From: Candidatus Aerophobota bacterium | GTDB lineage: Bacteria > Aerophobota > Aerophobia > Aerophobales > B3-G15 | Length of the DNA: 46,562 nucleotides | Direction of reading: 5' to 3' | Assembly (NCBI GenBank): GCA_030615365.1 | Contig: JAUWZM010000013.1 | Span: 1 to 46,562, forward strand | Notes under the pieces: model-generated | What the model was told of the DNA's origin: nothing | The model's database searches: none | The model's input: only the letters and a program-made list of their open reading frames with translations | In this document: positions 7,412 to 16,319 of the stretch, piece by piece | Layout: each line of letters begins with the position of its first letter | How positions within the stretch are numbered: the first letter of the stretch is position 1 | Made by a program: the position numbers and the translations under genes

Positions 7412-8302
7412 ATGGCTAAATTATCCAAAAGAGCTAAAAGAGAAGCCTGGTTAGGTTATGTCTTTCTTCTTCCCTGGATTGTCGGTTTTGTTGCATTTAC
7501 AGGAGGGCCAATTATTGCCTCAGCCGTAATTAGTCTAACCAAATGGCCAATTATTGCCTCTCCTAAGTTTATTGGTTTAGATAACTATGCTCATCTAATT
7601 AAAGATCCCTTTTTCTGGCAGTCTCTTAAGGTAACAGCAATTTATATGGTAGTTATTCCCCTGCACATTATGGTAGGATTATTCATCGCTACACTTTTAA
7701 ATAGCAAGATCAAAGCCCTATCCTTTTTTAGAGTTTTATATTATCTTCCCTGTGTTGTTACCGGAGTAGCCGTATCCCTGCTCTGGGTATGGATATTTAA
7801 CTCTCGCTTCGGCATTTTTAATCTCTTACTGTCCAAGGTGGGAATTAGGGGTCCAGCCTGGCTGGCCTCTGAGGCCTGGGTCCTTCCTGCCTTTATTATT
7901 ATGGGAATGTGGGGAGTGGGTGCACCTATGTTAATTTACTTAGCTGGTCTGCAAAACATTCCTACCTCTCTTTATGAGGCAGCTACCGTAGATGGAGCTA
8001 ATCTCTGGCAAAAGTTCCTGCATATTACCTTACCGGGAATAAGTTCTATTCTACTTTTTAATCTCATTATGGCAATTATCGGAACCTTTCAAATCTTCAC
8101 CCCCGCCTTTATTATGACTGGTGGAGGACCTAATTATGCCAGTTTATTCTATGTTCTTTATCTATACCGCAATGCCTTTGAATGGTTTAAAATGGGCTAT
8201 GCCTCAGCCCTGGCCTGGGTATTGTTCCTGATTATTATTATAGTAGTAGTAATTATGTTAAGATTATCGAGAAAATGGGTTTATTACGCGGGCGCCAAGT
8301 AA
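7412..8302 (+). CDS. Carbohydrate ABC transporter permease, MalF/UgpA type
   Basis: A 296-aa inner-membrane protein with six predicted helices (first at residues about 14-34). The cytoplasmic EAA loop YEAATVDGANLWQKF near residue 190 contacts the ATPase. The N-terminal KRAKREAWLGYVFLLPWIVG and the following GPIIASAVISLTKW are typical of the UgpA/LacF branch. AAGGAG lies just ahead of the ATG. It heterodimerises with the next gene's product. Neither a family 1 sugar-binding protein, which normally precedes these permeases, nor an MsmX/UgpC ATPase is present here. The ATPase may be shared in trans, and the missing binding-protein gene may have been lost at the repeat-rich junction upstream. The substrate is presumably the sugar handled by the GH4 enzyme. 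Confidence 0.92.
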   Translation: MAKLSKRAKREAWLGYVFLLPWIVGFVAFTGGPIIASAVISLTKWPIIASPKFIGLDNYAHLIKDPFFWQSLKVTAIYMVVIPLHIMVGLFIATLLNSKIKALSFFRVLYYLPCVVTGVAVSLLWVWIFNSRFGIFNLLLSKVGIRGPAWLASEAWVLPAFIIMGMWGVGAPMLIYLAGLQNIPTSLYEAATVDGANLWQKFLHITLPGISSILLFNLIMAIIGTFQIFTPAFIMTGGGPNYASLFYVLYLYRNAFEWFKMGYASALAWVLFLIIIIVVVIMLRLSRKWVYYAGAK

Positions 8303-8313
8303 AGGAAATTACA

Positions 8314-9177
8314 ATGGAAAAAAAGATAAGTTGGATTAAAAGAAAAAGTACTCAAGAAAAAATTAAGAAAGCGACTATTTACTCTCTTTTAATTGCAGGA
8401 GGAATTATTATTCTCGTTCCCTTTTTCTGGATGGTTTCCACCTCCTTAAAGATTCCTGGAAGGGAATTTATCTATCCTCCACAGTGGATTCCTCGTCCTG
8501 TCAACTGGAGTAATTACCCTGAGGGATGGACTCTGTTTCCTTTTACCCGATGGCTCGGCAACACTCTTTTTATTACCATCTTCTCTATTGTTGGTCAGGT
8601 TGCCTCGGTTAGTTTAGTGGCCTATAGCTTTGCCCGCTTGAGGTATCCAGGCAGGAATATTCTTTTTCTTGTTTGCCTGGCCACTATGATGCTTCCCCGT
8701 CAGGTAACTATGATTCCTGTTTTTATCCTGTTTCGCCACTTGCGCTGGATAGATACCTTTAAACCTCTCATTGTCCCTTTTTATTTCGCTGTGGGAGCCT
8801 TCTTTATCTTTCTCATGCGACAGTTTTACCTCACTATCCCAACTGAGTTAGAAGATGCGGCTCGAATTGATGGTTGCAATACCTTTGGAATCTTTTTGAG
8901 AATAATGCTTCCTCTTTCCAGACCTGCCTTAGGGATTGTGGCTGTCTTTAGCTTCATGGGACATTGGAATGATTTCATGGGCCCTTTAATTTACCTTTCC
9001 TCCACCGAGAAATTTACCTTAGCTTTAGGGTTGAGACTATTTCAAGGACAATTTTATGTAAGCTGGACTCGTTTAATGGCTGTTTCTATCCTGATTTTAC
9101 TTCCCTGTATTGCTATTTTCTTCATTGCTCAAAAGTATTACATTCAGGGCATTGTAATAACGGGAATAAAGGAATAG
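8314..9177 (+). CDS. Carbohydrate ABC transporter permease, MalG/UgpE type
   Basis: A 287-aa partner of the preceding permease, with six predicted helices. The EAA loop LEDAARIDGCNTFGIFLRIM near residue 185 is characteristic of MalG/UgpE/AraQ. The periplasmic loop PPQWIPRPVNWSNYPEGW near residue 50 is the usual P2-type loop of this subfamily. I start at the ATG 8314, which has AAAGGA upstream. An in-frame ATG at 8275 would overlap the previous gene by 28 bases and has no site. The gene ends in a double stop, TAG TAA. It is followed by low-complexity DNA and one end of the dispersed repeat (9180-9213). Confidence 0.92.
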   Translation: MEKKISWIKRKSTQEKIKKATIYSLLIAGGIIILVPFFWMVSTSLKIPGREFIYPPQWIPRPVNWSNYPEGWTLFPFTRWLGNTLFITIFSIVGQVASVSLVAYSFARLRYPGRNILFLVCLATMMLPRQVTMIPVFILFRHLRWIDTFKPLIVPFYFAVGAFFIFLMRQFYLTIPTELEDAARIDGCNTFGIFLRIMLPLSRPALGIVAVFSFMGHWNDFMGPLIYLSSTEKFTLALGLRLFQGQFYVSWTRLMAVSILILLPCIAIFFIAQKYYIQGIVITGIKE

Positions 9178-9179
9178 TA

Positions 9180-9213
9180 ATCATTCAGCAACCAGGGCAC
9201 GAAGACACCAAGA
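9180..9213. repeat. Solo end of the dispersed CAGCCAC-AAGACAC repeat
   Basis: TAATCATTCAGCAACCAGGG followed by CACGAAGACACCAAG matches the ends of the MITE-like elements at 7031, 24647 and 29540, but no opposite end is found before the next gene. The following 9215-9290 is a degenerate run of TTAGCTCTTGGCTC units. Confidence 0.45.
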
Positions 9214-9342
9214 TAGTCTAAGAGCTCTTAGTTCTTAGCTCTTGGCTCTTAGCAAGTTCAAGCTCAAAGTCCGATAGTCAAGATAGTCTCAGGGTAAATC
9301 CAAAAAATCTACCATTGACTAAGATAAAAAGGTGAAAAATTT

Positions 9343-12099
9343 ATGGTAAAGCAGATAAAAAGAGAAGACTTTGGTTTTGATATTAAAACTCACCATGCCC
9401 CTGCCACCATCTGGTCTATTATGAAAGATGATATCAACCAGGATGGAAGAGATGAGTATCTTTTGGGAGGATTGGATAACCACGTGTATCTTGAAGATGA
9501 AAAGGATGAGATTCTCTGGAGCTATGATGTAAAAGGAATCCCTGTAGATATTGCCTGTGGCGATACCAATGGGGATGGAAAAAAAGAAATAGCCATTGTT
9601 TCCTATGATTCTCAGGCTAATTGCTATCTGTTAAACAGTGAAGGAAAATTAATATGGAAGTTTTCTGTAGGATCCATTTTAAAAACAGTAGCTATGTTAG
9701 ACTGGAACAACGATGGGAAGGATGAAATTCTTGGTGCAGGATATGATGGCTATTTGTATATCCTTGATGGGAATGGAAAACTTCTTAGAAAAGAAGACCT
9801 TATTCATAGAGAAAACGGGCTGACAGGGAGAGGCATAAGTCGTGTTCGAGGGGCTAACTTAAATGCAGATCAAGATCAAGCAATAGTGTTGTCTGTTGCT
9901 TTTTATGGAGTAGTGGCCTTAAACAAGCAACTAAAAGTGCTCTGGAGTTGTGATTGTCGAGGAGATAAAGAACTTACCGGCAGTTTTCCGGGGGCCGAGG
10001 CAGTTTTAACTTCTATGGAAGTGGGTGATTTAGATAATGACGGCAAGGATGAGATTATAGTGGGTAGTAACTATTTTGGCCATCTTGTAGCCATTGATCA
10101 CAATGGAAAAAAATTATGGGAAGATAAAGATATTACACATGCCTATAATAATCAATTAGTGTGCATGGGAGATTTCCTTAAAGATGGTCATCAGATGGTA
10201 GCAGCCTTATCCTGGTCTCCCAAATCACTTAAGCTTTATGATGCGAAAGGGAAAATCCTCTATCATACCTCAACTCCCTTTCCCTTCCTGTATCTTTATT
10301 CAGATAAAAAAAGGAGATTACTTTATCTGGGATCAGGCCTTAGAGATCATAACTTTTATGAATTAAGCATAAAAAAGGGTCTTCCCAATAAATTAATCTC
10401 TTTAAAAAAGAGTGAGATAATTTCCAATAATATCGATCAGGTGAGAGAGTATATAGATAAAATACCCTTTAAAAAACGCAAAAAAAAAGCTCATATTATG
10501 CTTGGTTATTTACCCTTATCTTTTAACGATCCGGTAATGGTTGAGATTTACAACTTTGTTCGCCAAAAAAGTAATGAGAATGTGGAATTTGAGTTTGAGC
10601 TTTCCGTCAGAGAAAAGAACTTGCATCTAAAAAGACCTTTTTTTGATTGGGGACATCACCTCAGCCAGGAAGAATTAATTAAACTGGCTCAGTTTTTAGA
10701 GGAAAATAAAATTCCATTTTACTATATTATAGATCATTATGGTAATCCTTTTATTGGGCTGAATACTGTGGAAGAAACCCTCAAAGCTGCTCCTGATTAT
10801 TGCAGAGGCTTTGAGGTTTACGAGGAAGGAGGACTTTATTCATATTCAATACCACTATGGTATGAGTATGTAAGGAGAATGGAGAAGGTGGCTGAGCTTT
10901 GCGAGAAATACGGGGGGAAAAAACTAATAATAAATGAGCCTACGACTGCCTGTTGGCTAATTCATTCCTCAGACCCTAAAGGTTATGCGCTATTGCTTAA
11001 GCCAGAGTATAAAGATATTATTGTTCCCATGATTAAGACCAATGGTCATTGCTGTGCTGATTTAGAGGTAGGTGCTTTGCTTGGACTTTGGAAAGCTGGT
11101 CTGGTAAATGAATGGGGATATTCTACCAATGAGGATAATCTGAGTTTAGGCGCAACAACTAGCCTTATAAAACTTTGCCCTGCTGATATTATTCTTCGAA
11201 TGGATACGATAGGAGCCAGCCTGGGAGCTACATACTTTCGAATTGAAGAGGCTTGTTATCCAGGTAGACAAAGCTATTTAAATATTTCCAATACTAAATT
11301 AACTAATTATATTGCCAGCAGGGGAGTCTCTGAGCCAAAGAGAAGTGCTTTGCTGCAACAATTTGTTCAACAAGGATTGGGACTAAAAATTGATCCAGAA
11401 GCAAAAAGACACCGTGACCTTTTCCATGAGTTGTTAAGAAAAGGAGTAATTCCTTCAATGGATCGGGAGGAGTTAGTTAATATTAGTCCGGTTGCCTTCT
11501 GGCAAAAAATCCCAGAAAAAATAGCTTCCTTAGAAATGACCTCCTGGGGGGAAAAACTATTAGAAGGAATTTTCGGATTGCGCAGCCCTAATATACTAAC
11601 GGTAACTTCAGATTATATTTCCAGTTATATTTATCATATCAGTCGTTATGTCGAGGGGCTACTACCCCGGACACCTTACGGATACTTTATAATTATACCC
11701 GCAAAAGTTAATCCGAAAAAAGTTTCCGGCATTAAAAAATTCTGGCAAACTGATGGTAAATACATTTATGCAAATGAAAAAAAGATCCCTGCCCCAGAGG
11801 CAAAAGAGAAGATACTAAATAGTTTTAAAAAGAACGGCGCTCATTTGCCTTTTCAAGCAGAGAATGTTTTTCTTTCAGCTCAGAGACTAAATAAAGACAA
11901 ATATCTTATTTATCTGCTGGATGCCCATTATTTTGAACCGGAAAAAACAGATACAATCTTGAACATTAATCTTCCTGGTGATAGGTTTAAAGTAATGGAT
12001 GTTCTAAGTCAAACCTATCTTAAGTGCGAGGATAAAAAGGTGAGTTTGCAGATTCCCGCAGGAGCGTTTCGTATTCTAAAAGTAGAGAAGGAGAAATGA
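9343..12099 (+). CDS. FG-GAP/VCBS propeller protein with a C-terminal hydrolase-like region
   Basis: A 918-aa cytoplasmic protein (no signal peptide). Residues 1-340 form a propeller with calcium-type FG-GAP loops: DINQDGRDE, DTNGDGKKE, DWNNDGKDE and DLDNDGKDE, each followed by a strand such as YLYILDGNGKLL. Residues about 375-800 look like an alpha/beta barrel: FDWGHHLSQEELIKLAQFL, FYYIIDHYGNPF, KLIINEPTTACW, IKTNGHCCADLE, ADIILRMDTIGASLGA. The last 100 residues are beta-rich (LLDAHYFEPEKTD, INLPGDRFKVMDVLSQTYL, ending in PAGAFRILKVEK) as in carbohydrate-active enzymes. A propeller joined to a barrel recalls lambda-carrageenase (GH150), but I cannot confirm the family. AAGGTG precedes the ATG. 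Its place between sugar permeases and GH4 suggests glycan breakdown. The function is tentative. Confidence 0.6.
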   Translation: MVKQIKREDFGFDIKTHHAPATIWSIMKDDINQDGRDEYLLGGLDNHVYLEDEKDEILWSYDVKGIPVDIACGDTNGDGKKEIAIVSYDSQANCYLLNSEGKLIWKFSVGSILKTVAMLDWNNDGKDEILGAGYDGYLYILDGNGKLLRKEDLIHRENGLTGRGISRVRGANLNADQDQAIVLSVAFYGVVALNKQLKVLWSCDCRGDKELTGSFPGAEAVLTSMEVGDLDNDGKDEIIVGSNYFGHLVAIDHNGKKLWEDKDITHAYNNQLVCMGDFLKDGHQMVAALSWSPKSLKLYDAKGKILYHTSTPFPFLYLYSDKKRRLLYLGSGLRDHNFYELSIKKGLPNKLISLKKSEIISNNIDQVREYIDKIPFKKRKKKAHIMLGYLPLSFNDPVMVEIYNFVRQKSNENVEFEFELSVREKNLHLKRPFFDWGHHLSQEELIKLAQFLEENKIPFYYIIDHYGNPFIGLNTVEETLKAAPDYCRGFEVYEEGGLYSYSIPLWYEYVRRMEKVAELCEKYGGKKLIINEPTTACWLIHSSDPKGYALLLKPEYKDIIVPMIKTNGHCCADLEVGALLGLWKAGLVNEWGYSTNEDNLSLGATTSLIKLCPADIILRMDTIGASLGATYFRIEEACYPGRQSYLNISNTKLTNYIASRGVSEPKRSALLQQFVQQGLGLKIDPEAKRHRDLFHELLRKGVIPSMDREELVNISPVAFWQKIPEKIASLEMTSWGEKLLEGIFGLRSPNILTVTSDYISSYIYHISRYVEGLLPRTPYGYFIIIPAKVNPKKVSGIKKFWQTDGKYIYANEKKIPAPEAKEKILNSFKKNGAHLPFQAENVFLSAQRLNKDKYLIYLLDAHYFEPEKTDTILNINLPGDRFKVMDVLSQTYLKCEDKKVSLQIPAGAFRILKVEKEK

Positions 12100-12134
12100 A
12101 GTTGTCCCCTTTTTTAGAATAAAGGTAATTATTC

Positions 12135-12263
12135 AGCCACGAATTCACACGAACAGACACAAATGTTATTAATTACGGAAAGAAAAAATTGGATACGAAA
12201 GAATTATCAAATAATTATTCACCGCAGGTTTATCCAACGGGATAGAAAGGCAAACCTGAATGG
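12135..12263. repeat. Duplicated 130-bp leader, copy 1, with hairpin
   Basis: About 85-90% identical to 14806-14935. Each copy sits just upstream of a URO-D-family gene. It starts with the dispersed AGCCACGAATT motif and ends in a hairpin (12225-12258) with arms CAGGTTT/AAACCTG and an inner stem TATCC/GGATA. Direct repeats ahead of two related genes suggest a shared regulatory leader or a duplicated mobile fragment. Confidence 0.65.
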
Positions 12264-12287
12264 ATAATTATTTTTTAGAGGAGAAAT

Positions 12288-13409
12288 ATGTTGCTTGAGA
12301 ATTGGGAGAAAGTAAAAGAATACTATAAAGCCTGGTGGAATTGCGAGGTTTTGGATAAGATACCTATCTGGGTAGCTGCTCCTCGTGATGATCCTCAATC
12401 GAGAGAAATACTTTCTGGAGATACAGTGAAAATAACGAGAGAGGAGAGGTTTGATAAAGAGAAGGTTATTGGATGTGCCGAAAAAATTTTCCGAGCTACC
12501 TTTTTTGGCGGTGTAGCCTTTCCCTGTTACCTTCCAAATTTTGGTACCGATGTTTTTTCCGCTTACATGGGTGCAGATATAGAATTCTCACCTTATTTTT
12601 TGCCCACTTTTGCCGTGGGGACAAACGCAGAACAGCCACCGGTGTCCTGGGCAAAATGGAACAATCCAATTATTACAGATTATTCCGATTTATCCGTGAT
12701 CAAAATTGAGGAGGATAACTTTTACTGGCAAAAAACCAGGGAGTTTATGCATTATGCCCTGGAAAGATCAAAAGAAAAGTACTTTGTCGGCTTAACTGAT
12801 ATTCACGAGGGTATGGATTCATTAGCAGTCCTGAGAGGAAGTCCTCAGCAGGTGTGTATGGACCTGGTTGATAATCCAGAAGGAGTCAAGAGGGCGATAA
12901 GGCTCATCTGGAAAGTAGTACGCAAAGTGTATGAGGAAAGCTTCCAAATTACGGCAAACTACCAGGAAGGAAGTAGTAGTTGGATACAGCTCTGGCTTCC
13001 AGGGAAAGGATATCCGGTTCAGAATGACTTTACCTGTCTTATTTCCCCTTCAATGTATCAGGAGTTTTTTTTAGAGGAACTGATAAATGAGATCGATTAT
13101 TTAGACTATTCTATCTACCACCTGGATGGTCCGGATGCCTTAAAACATTTGGATATGATCCTGGGCATCTCTAAGCTTAATGCCGTTCAATGGGTTCCTG
13201 GTGCGGCTATGGTAAAAGAAGGTGTAGCAAAGTGGATACCAATTTATCGAAAGATTCAGGCTAAGAAAAAAGCTATTCAGGTTTTCTGCCGACCTGATGA
13301 GATTGATTTTGTCCTGGAGAACCTTCAGTTAGAAGGGTTATTGATCTTTACTATGTGCTCCTCAGAAAAAAAGGCTAAAGAGCTACTTTCACATACGGGA
13401 TGGGGTTAA
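12288..13409 (+). CDS. URO-D-family (methyltransferase-like) protein 1
   Basis: A 373-aa protein of the uroporphyrinogen decarboxylase fold. Landmarks: KIPIWVAAPRDDP near residue 25, the FVGLTDIHEGMDSLAVLRG block near 165, PSMYQEFFLEELINEIDYLD near 248, and a late IYHLDGPDALKHL near 270, where cobamide methyltransferases such as MtaA/MtbA have metal ligands (here His and Asp). The true HemE signatures are absent and there is no porphyrin pathway nearby, so this is one of the many URO-D-like proteins, some of which are corrinoid methyltransferases acting on methoxylated or methylated compounds. AGAGGAG precedes the ATG. It lies 36 bases before the GH4 gene, probably in one operon. The exact substrate is unknown. 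Confidence 0.72.
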   Translation: MLLENWEKVKEYYKAWWNCEVLDKIPIWVAAPRDDPQSREILSGDTVKITREERFDKEKVIGCAEKIFRATFFGGVAFPCYLPNFGTDVFSAYMGADIEFSPYFLPTFAVGTNAEQPPVSWAKWNNPIITDYSDLSVIKIEEDNFYWQKTREFMHYALERSKEKYFVGLTDIHEGMDSLAVLRGSPQQVCMDLVDNPEGVKRAIRLIWKVVRKVYEESFQITANYQEGSSSWIQLWLPGKGYPVQNDFTCLISPSMYQEFFLEELINEIDYLDYSIYHLDGPDALKHLDMILGISKLNAVQWVPGAAMVKEGVAKWIPIYRKIQAKKKAIQVFCRPDEIDFVLENLQLEGLLIFTMCSSEKKAKELLSHTGWG

Positions 13410-13445
13410 TTAAAATTTATACCTAATTATTAAAGGAGGCAAAAG

Positions 13446-14762
13446 TTGCCAAAAATTACTATTATTGGAGCAGGAAGCATGGTATTTACTAAAAAATTAA
13501 TGGAAGATATTCTTTCCTTTCCTGAGCTCTCGGACAGTGAAATCTCCCTTATGGATATTGATGAGGAAAGGCTTAATCTTATGGTTCAACTTGCTCAAAG
13601 GATGATAGAAGATTTGGGGTGTAAAGCAAAGATTAAATCTACCCCGAATCGCCGGGAAGCACTAAAAAATGCAAATTACGTAATTATCACTATTGAAGTA
13701 GGAGGCCTTGATGCTTATCTAAATGATATCAAGATACCAGATAAATACGGAATAAATCAAAATGTAGGTGATACTCTTGGTCCTGGAGGTATATTTAGGG
13801 CTTTAAGAACTATTCCCTCACTGGTAGATATATGCAAGGATATAGAAAAGCTGTGTCCGGATGCCTATCTTCTTAACTATAGCAATCCTATGGCTATGAA
13901 CTGTTGGGCAATGGATAAGGTGAGCAAGGTTAAAAAGGTGGGGCTTTGTCATAGTGTCCAGGGCACGGCAAAGCAACTTGCCTCTTATATGCAAATCCCT
14001 TATGAGGAGCTCTCGTATTGGGTAGCCGGGATAAATCATATGGCCTGGTTTTTAGAGCTTAAATGGAAGAGTACGGATACCTACCCTATTTTGCGAAGGG
14101 TTGCCAAGGATGAAAACCTCTGGGAGAGAGTCACCGGAGCATACAGAAAACTTGGTATGAAGGATACGGTTAGATTCAAGATTATGGATCATTTTGGTTA
14201 CTTTGTTACAGAATCCCCTTATCACATGTCAGAGTATGTTCCATACTTTAGAAAGAATGAAAAGCAAATGAAAGAGCTGGGGGTATCTCGCCGGTGGGTA
14301 CTTGATTACAAAAAAGTATGGGATACATACATCAGGGAAATAAAAGATCAAGTAACTGACAGGAAGGAAATTAAGATAAAAAGAAGTGATGAGTATGCAC
14401 CACAAATTATCTATTCCCTTCATACAGGAAAACCCTGCAGGATAAACGGTAATGTGGAAAATAGAGGATTAATCACCAATCTTCCCCAGGGTTGTTGTGT
14501 GGAGGTTCCCTGCCTGGTAGATAAAAGTGGGATTCATCCCTGCTATATAGGGAATCTTCCTCCTCAATGTGCAGCTTTAAACAGGACCAACATAAACGTG
14601 CAGGAACTTGCAGTTCAGGCTGCCTTAACCGGGGATAGAGATGCGCTTTTCCAGGCAGTAGCCCTTGATCCTTTGACTTCCAGCATTCTTACCCTCGATG
14701 AGACTAAAAAGATGGTGAATGAGATGTTAAAAGCAGAAATGCTCACCTCGTACTTACATTGA
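13446..14762 (+). CDS. Glycoside hydrolase family 4 (NAD- and Mn-dependent)
   Basis: A 438-aa GH4 enzyme starting at TTG, with AAAGGAGG just upstream. The NAD-binding loop IGAGSMVF lies at residues 7-14, NYSNPMA at 144-150, the metal-site GLCHSVQGT at 166-174 (Cys168) and GINHMAW at 195-201 (His198). These are the Cys and His that hold Mn2+ in this family. GH4 enzymes cleave glycosides by oxidising C3 with bound NAD+, then eliminating and re-reducing. The CHSVQGT/GINHMAW pattern is nearest to alpha-galactosidase (MelA), alpha-glucosidase and alpha-galacturonidase types; I cannot choose between them. It is cytoplasmic, so the sugar must be imported first, which fits the upstream permeases. Confidence 0.9.
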   Translation: MPKITIIGAGSMVFTKKLMEDILSFPELSDSEISLMDIDEERLNLMVQLAQRMIEDLGCKAKIKSTPNRREALKNANYVIITIEVGGLDAYLNDIKIPDKYGINQNVGDTLGPGGIFRALRTIPSLVDICKDIEKLCPDAYLLNYSNPMAMNCWAMDKVSKVKKVGLCHSVQGTAKQLASYMQIPYEELSYWVAGINHMAWFLELKWKSTDTYPILRRVAKDENLWERVTGAYRKLGMKDTVRFKIMDHFGYFVTESPYHMSEYVPYFRKNEKQMKELGVSRRWVLDYKKVWDTYIREIKDQVTDRKEIKIKRSDEYAPQIIYSLHTGKPCRINGNVENRGLITNLPQGCCVEVPCLVDKSGIHPCYIGNLPPQCAALNRTNINVQELAVQAALTGDRDALFQAVALDPLTSSILTLDETKKMVNEMLKAEMLTSYLH

Positions 14763-14805
14763 TAAAAAATGGGAAGAGAAAATTCAGCAGATTGGTAACT
14801 TCTTT

Positions 14806-14935
14806 AGCCACGAATTTGCATGAATGAACACAGATGTTATTAATTGTAAAAAGAGAAAAATTGGATACGAAAGAATTATTAAATAATTATTCACCACAGG
14901 TTTATCCAACGGGATAAAAAGACAAACCTGAATGG
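14806..14935. repeat. Duplicated 130-bp leader, copy 2, with hairpin
   Basis: Second copy of the segment at 12135-12263. The hairpin CAGGTTT/AAACCTG with inner TATCC/GGATA is at 14897-14930 and is conserved apart from loop changes. A 23-bp stretch just before it (14771-14793) recurs exactly at 18614-18636. Confidence 0.65.
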
Positions 14936-14971
14936 TTGCAAATCTTAAATAATTTGTCCTGGAGAAAAAAA

Positions 14972-16096
14972 ATGGATTTAGGAAAACCTGATGTTAAACG
15001 ATTACTCAAGGCTATTTCCTTAAAAGAGGGTGATCGAGTTCCAAATTTTGAACATTATGTGATGGGAAGAGCCATGAGGCATATCCTGGGAGAGAAGCGC
15101 CTAAACGAGATTGGAAAATCTAAAGAAATGAAACATATATTGTATCTTTATGCCAGAAAACAAACAAGAAAGAAATTCGATGATATTCCTTTAGCAAACT
15201 TTCCGAACATTTTTAGTGCATCTCTTCCTCCTTCTGATAATTTAAAGCTGCTTCAGATAACAGGAGTGGATGCAGCAACACCAGGGCTGACCTGGGCTCC
15301 TCAAGTTCGAGGCTATTTTGAGTCAAGAGTTGCTGCCTACGACCAGAATGGCATAGTAAAAGGATGGGAAGATTTGGAAAAAATAGGTTCTCCTCCCGAG
15401 GTAGGAAAGATGATGGAGCTGGTTGACTGGTACTTAGATGTATTCAAAGGCACAGATGTAGGAGTAGGTCCTATGTGCCGTTCCTGTTTTTGTAATACGT
15501 ATGAGGTTTTAGGCATAGAAAATTTTATGCTCAAACTTTACGATGATATTAAATTAGTTGAGCATATAATGGATATCTTTACCGATTATAGTATTAAAAT
15601 AACGAAAGAGCTAAGCAAACGAGATATAGACCTTTTTTGGCTGGATGATGACATAGCATTTAATAATGGGTTCTTAGTGCAGCCTGAGTTTATTAAAGAT
15701 CTTTGGATGCCAAGAACAAGAGCTATATTGGAACCGATCAAAGAAAAAAATATTCCCATCTGCATGCACTGCTGTGCCAATATAGGTGATCTTATTCCTC
15801 TGGCAATTGATCTGGGAATTAAAGCTATTCATCCTGTGCAACCTAATTGTAATGATATATACGCTCTAAAAGAGGAGTACGGTAACAAGATGTGCTTTGT
15901 GGGCAATATAGATCTTGCCGGGGTATTGAGTTTCGGTACACCGGATGAGGTAATTGAAGATATCAAGAAACATATAGATAAATTGGCTTCTGGGGGAGGT
16001 TATGTAGTTGCTTCCAGTCATTCAATTACAAATGATGTTCCTCCAGAGAACTATTTGGCTATGATAGAGGCAGCTCAAACTTATGGAAGGTACTGA
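14972..16096 (+). CDS. URO-D-family (methyltransferase-like) protein 2
   Basis: A 374-aa paralogue of the URO-D fold, closer to the canonical family than protein 1. Landmarks: VKRLLKAISLKEGDRVPNFE near the start, TGVDAATPGLTW near 95, KEKNIPICMHCCANIGDLIP near 265 (His-Cys-Cys, candidate zinc or corrinoid-methyl site), KAIHPVQPNCNDIY near 290, and a closing FVGNIDLAGVLSFGTPDEV near 310 with a GGGYVVASSHSITNDVPPEN tail. These match MtaA/MtbA-type methyltransferases more than HemE. The ATG at 14972 has CTGGAG upstream; a TTG at 14936 lies inside the duplicated leader and is less likely. The leader copy upstream suggests control shared with protein 1. No corrinoid-binding protein is encoded in the window. 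Confidence 0.75.
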   Translation: MDLGKPDVKRLLKAISLKEGDRVPNFEHYVMGRAMRHILGEKRLNEIGKSKEMKHILYLYARKQTRKKFDDIPLANFPNIFSASLPPSDNLKLLQITGVDAATPGLTWAPQVRGYFESRVAAYDQNGIVKGWEDLEKIGSPPEVGKMMELVDWYLDVFKGTDVGVGPMCRSCFCNTYEVLGIENFMLKLYDDIKLVEHIMDIFTDYSIKITKELSKRDIDLFWLDDDIAFNNGFLVQPEFIKDLWMPRTRAILEPIKEKNIPICMHCCANIGDLIPLAIDLGIKAIHPVQPNCNDIYALKEEYGNKMCFVGNIDLAGVLSFGTPDEVIEDIKKHIDKLASGGGYVVASSHSITNDVPPENYLAMIEAAQTYGRY

Positions 16097-16188
16097 TACT
16101 ATGTAAACCAGGAAGATAATAAAATGACCTTCCAAATTATAGTTACCACTTTAAGGAACGCCACTAATACAATAAAAATGTATTAACG

Positions 16189-16251
16189 ATTAGTAATGAA
16201 ATTAGATCTTTAGCAAGAAAAGAGCTAAAAACAAGGCCGGGGGAGGTGATG
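16189..16251. repeat. Duplicated 63-bp leader, copy 1
   Basis: Matches 18362-18424 (both contain GCAAGAAAAGAGCTAAAAAC) and ends in a ribosome-binding-like GGGGGAGGTGATG, followed by a seven-codon frame (ATG CTG AAA AAA ATA ATG AGA, TGA). It looks like the lost 5' end of a gene. A (GAGAT)x4 microsatellite follows at 16266-16285. Confidence 0.55.
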
Positions 16252-16319
16252 CTGAAAAAAATAATGAGATGAGATGAGATGAGATTGGATTAGAAAATAA
16301 AAAAATAAGGAGGATGAAA

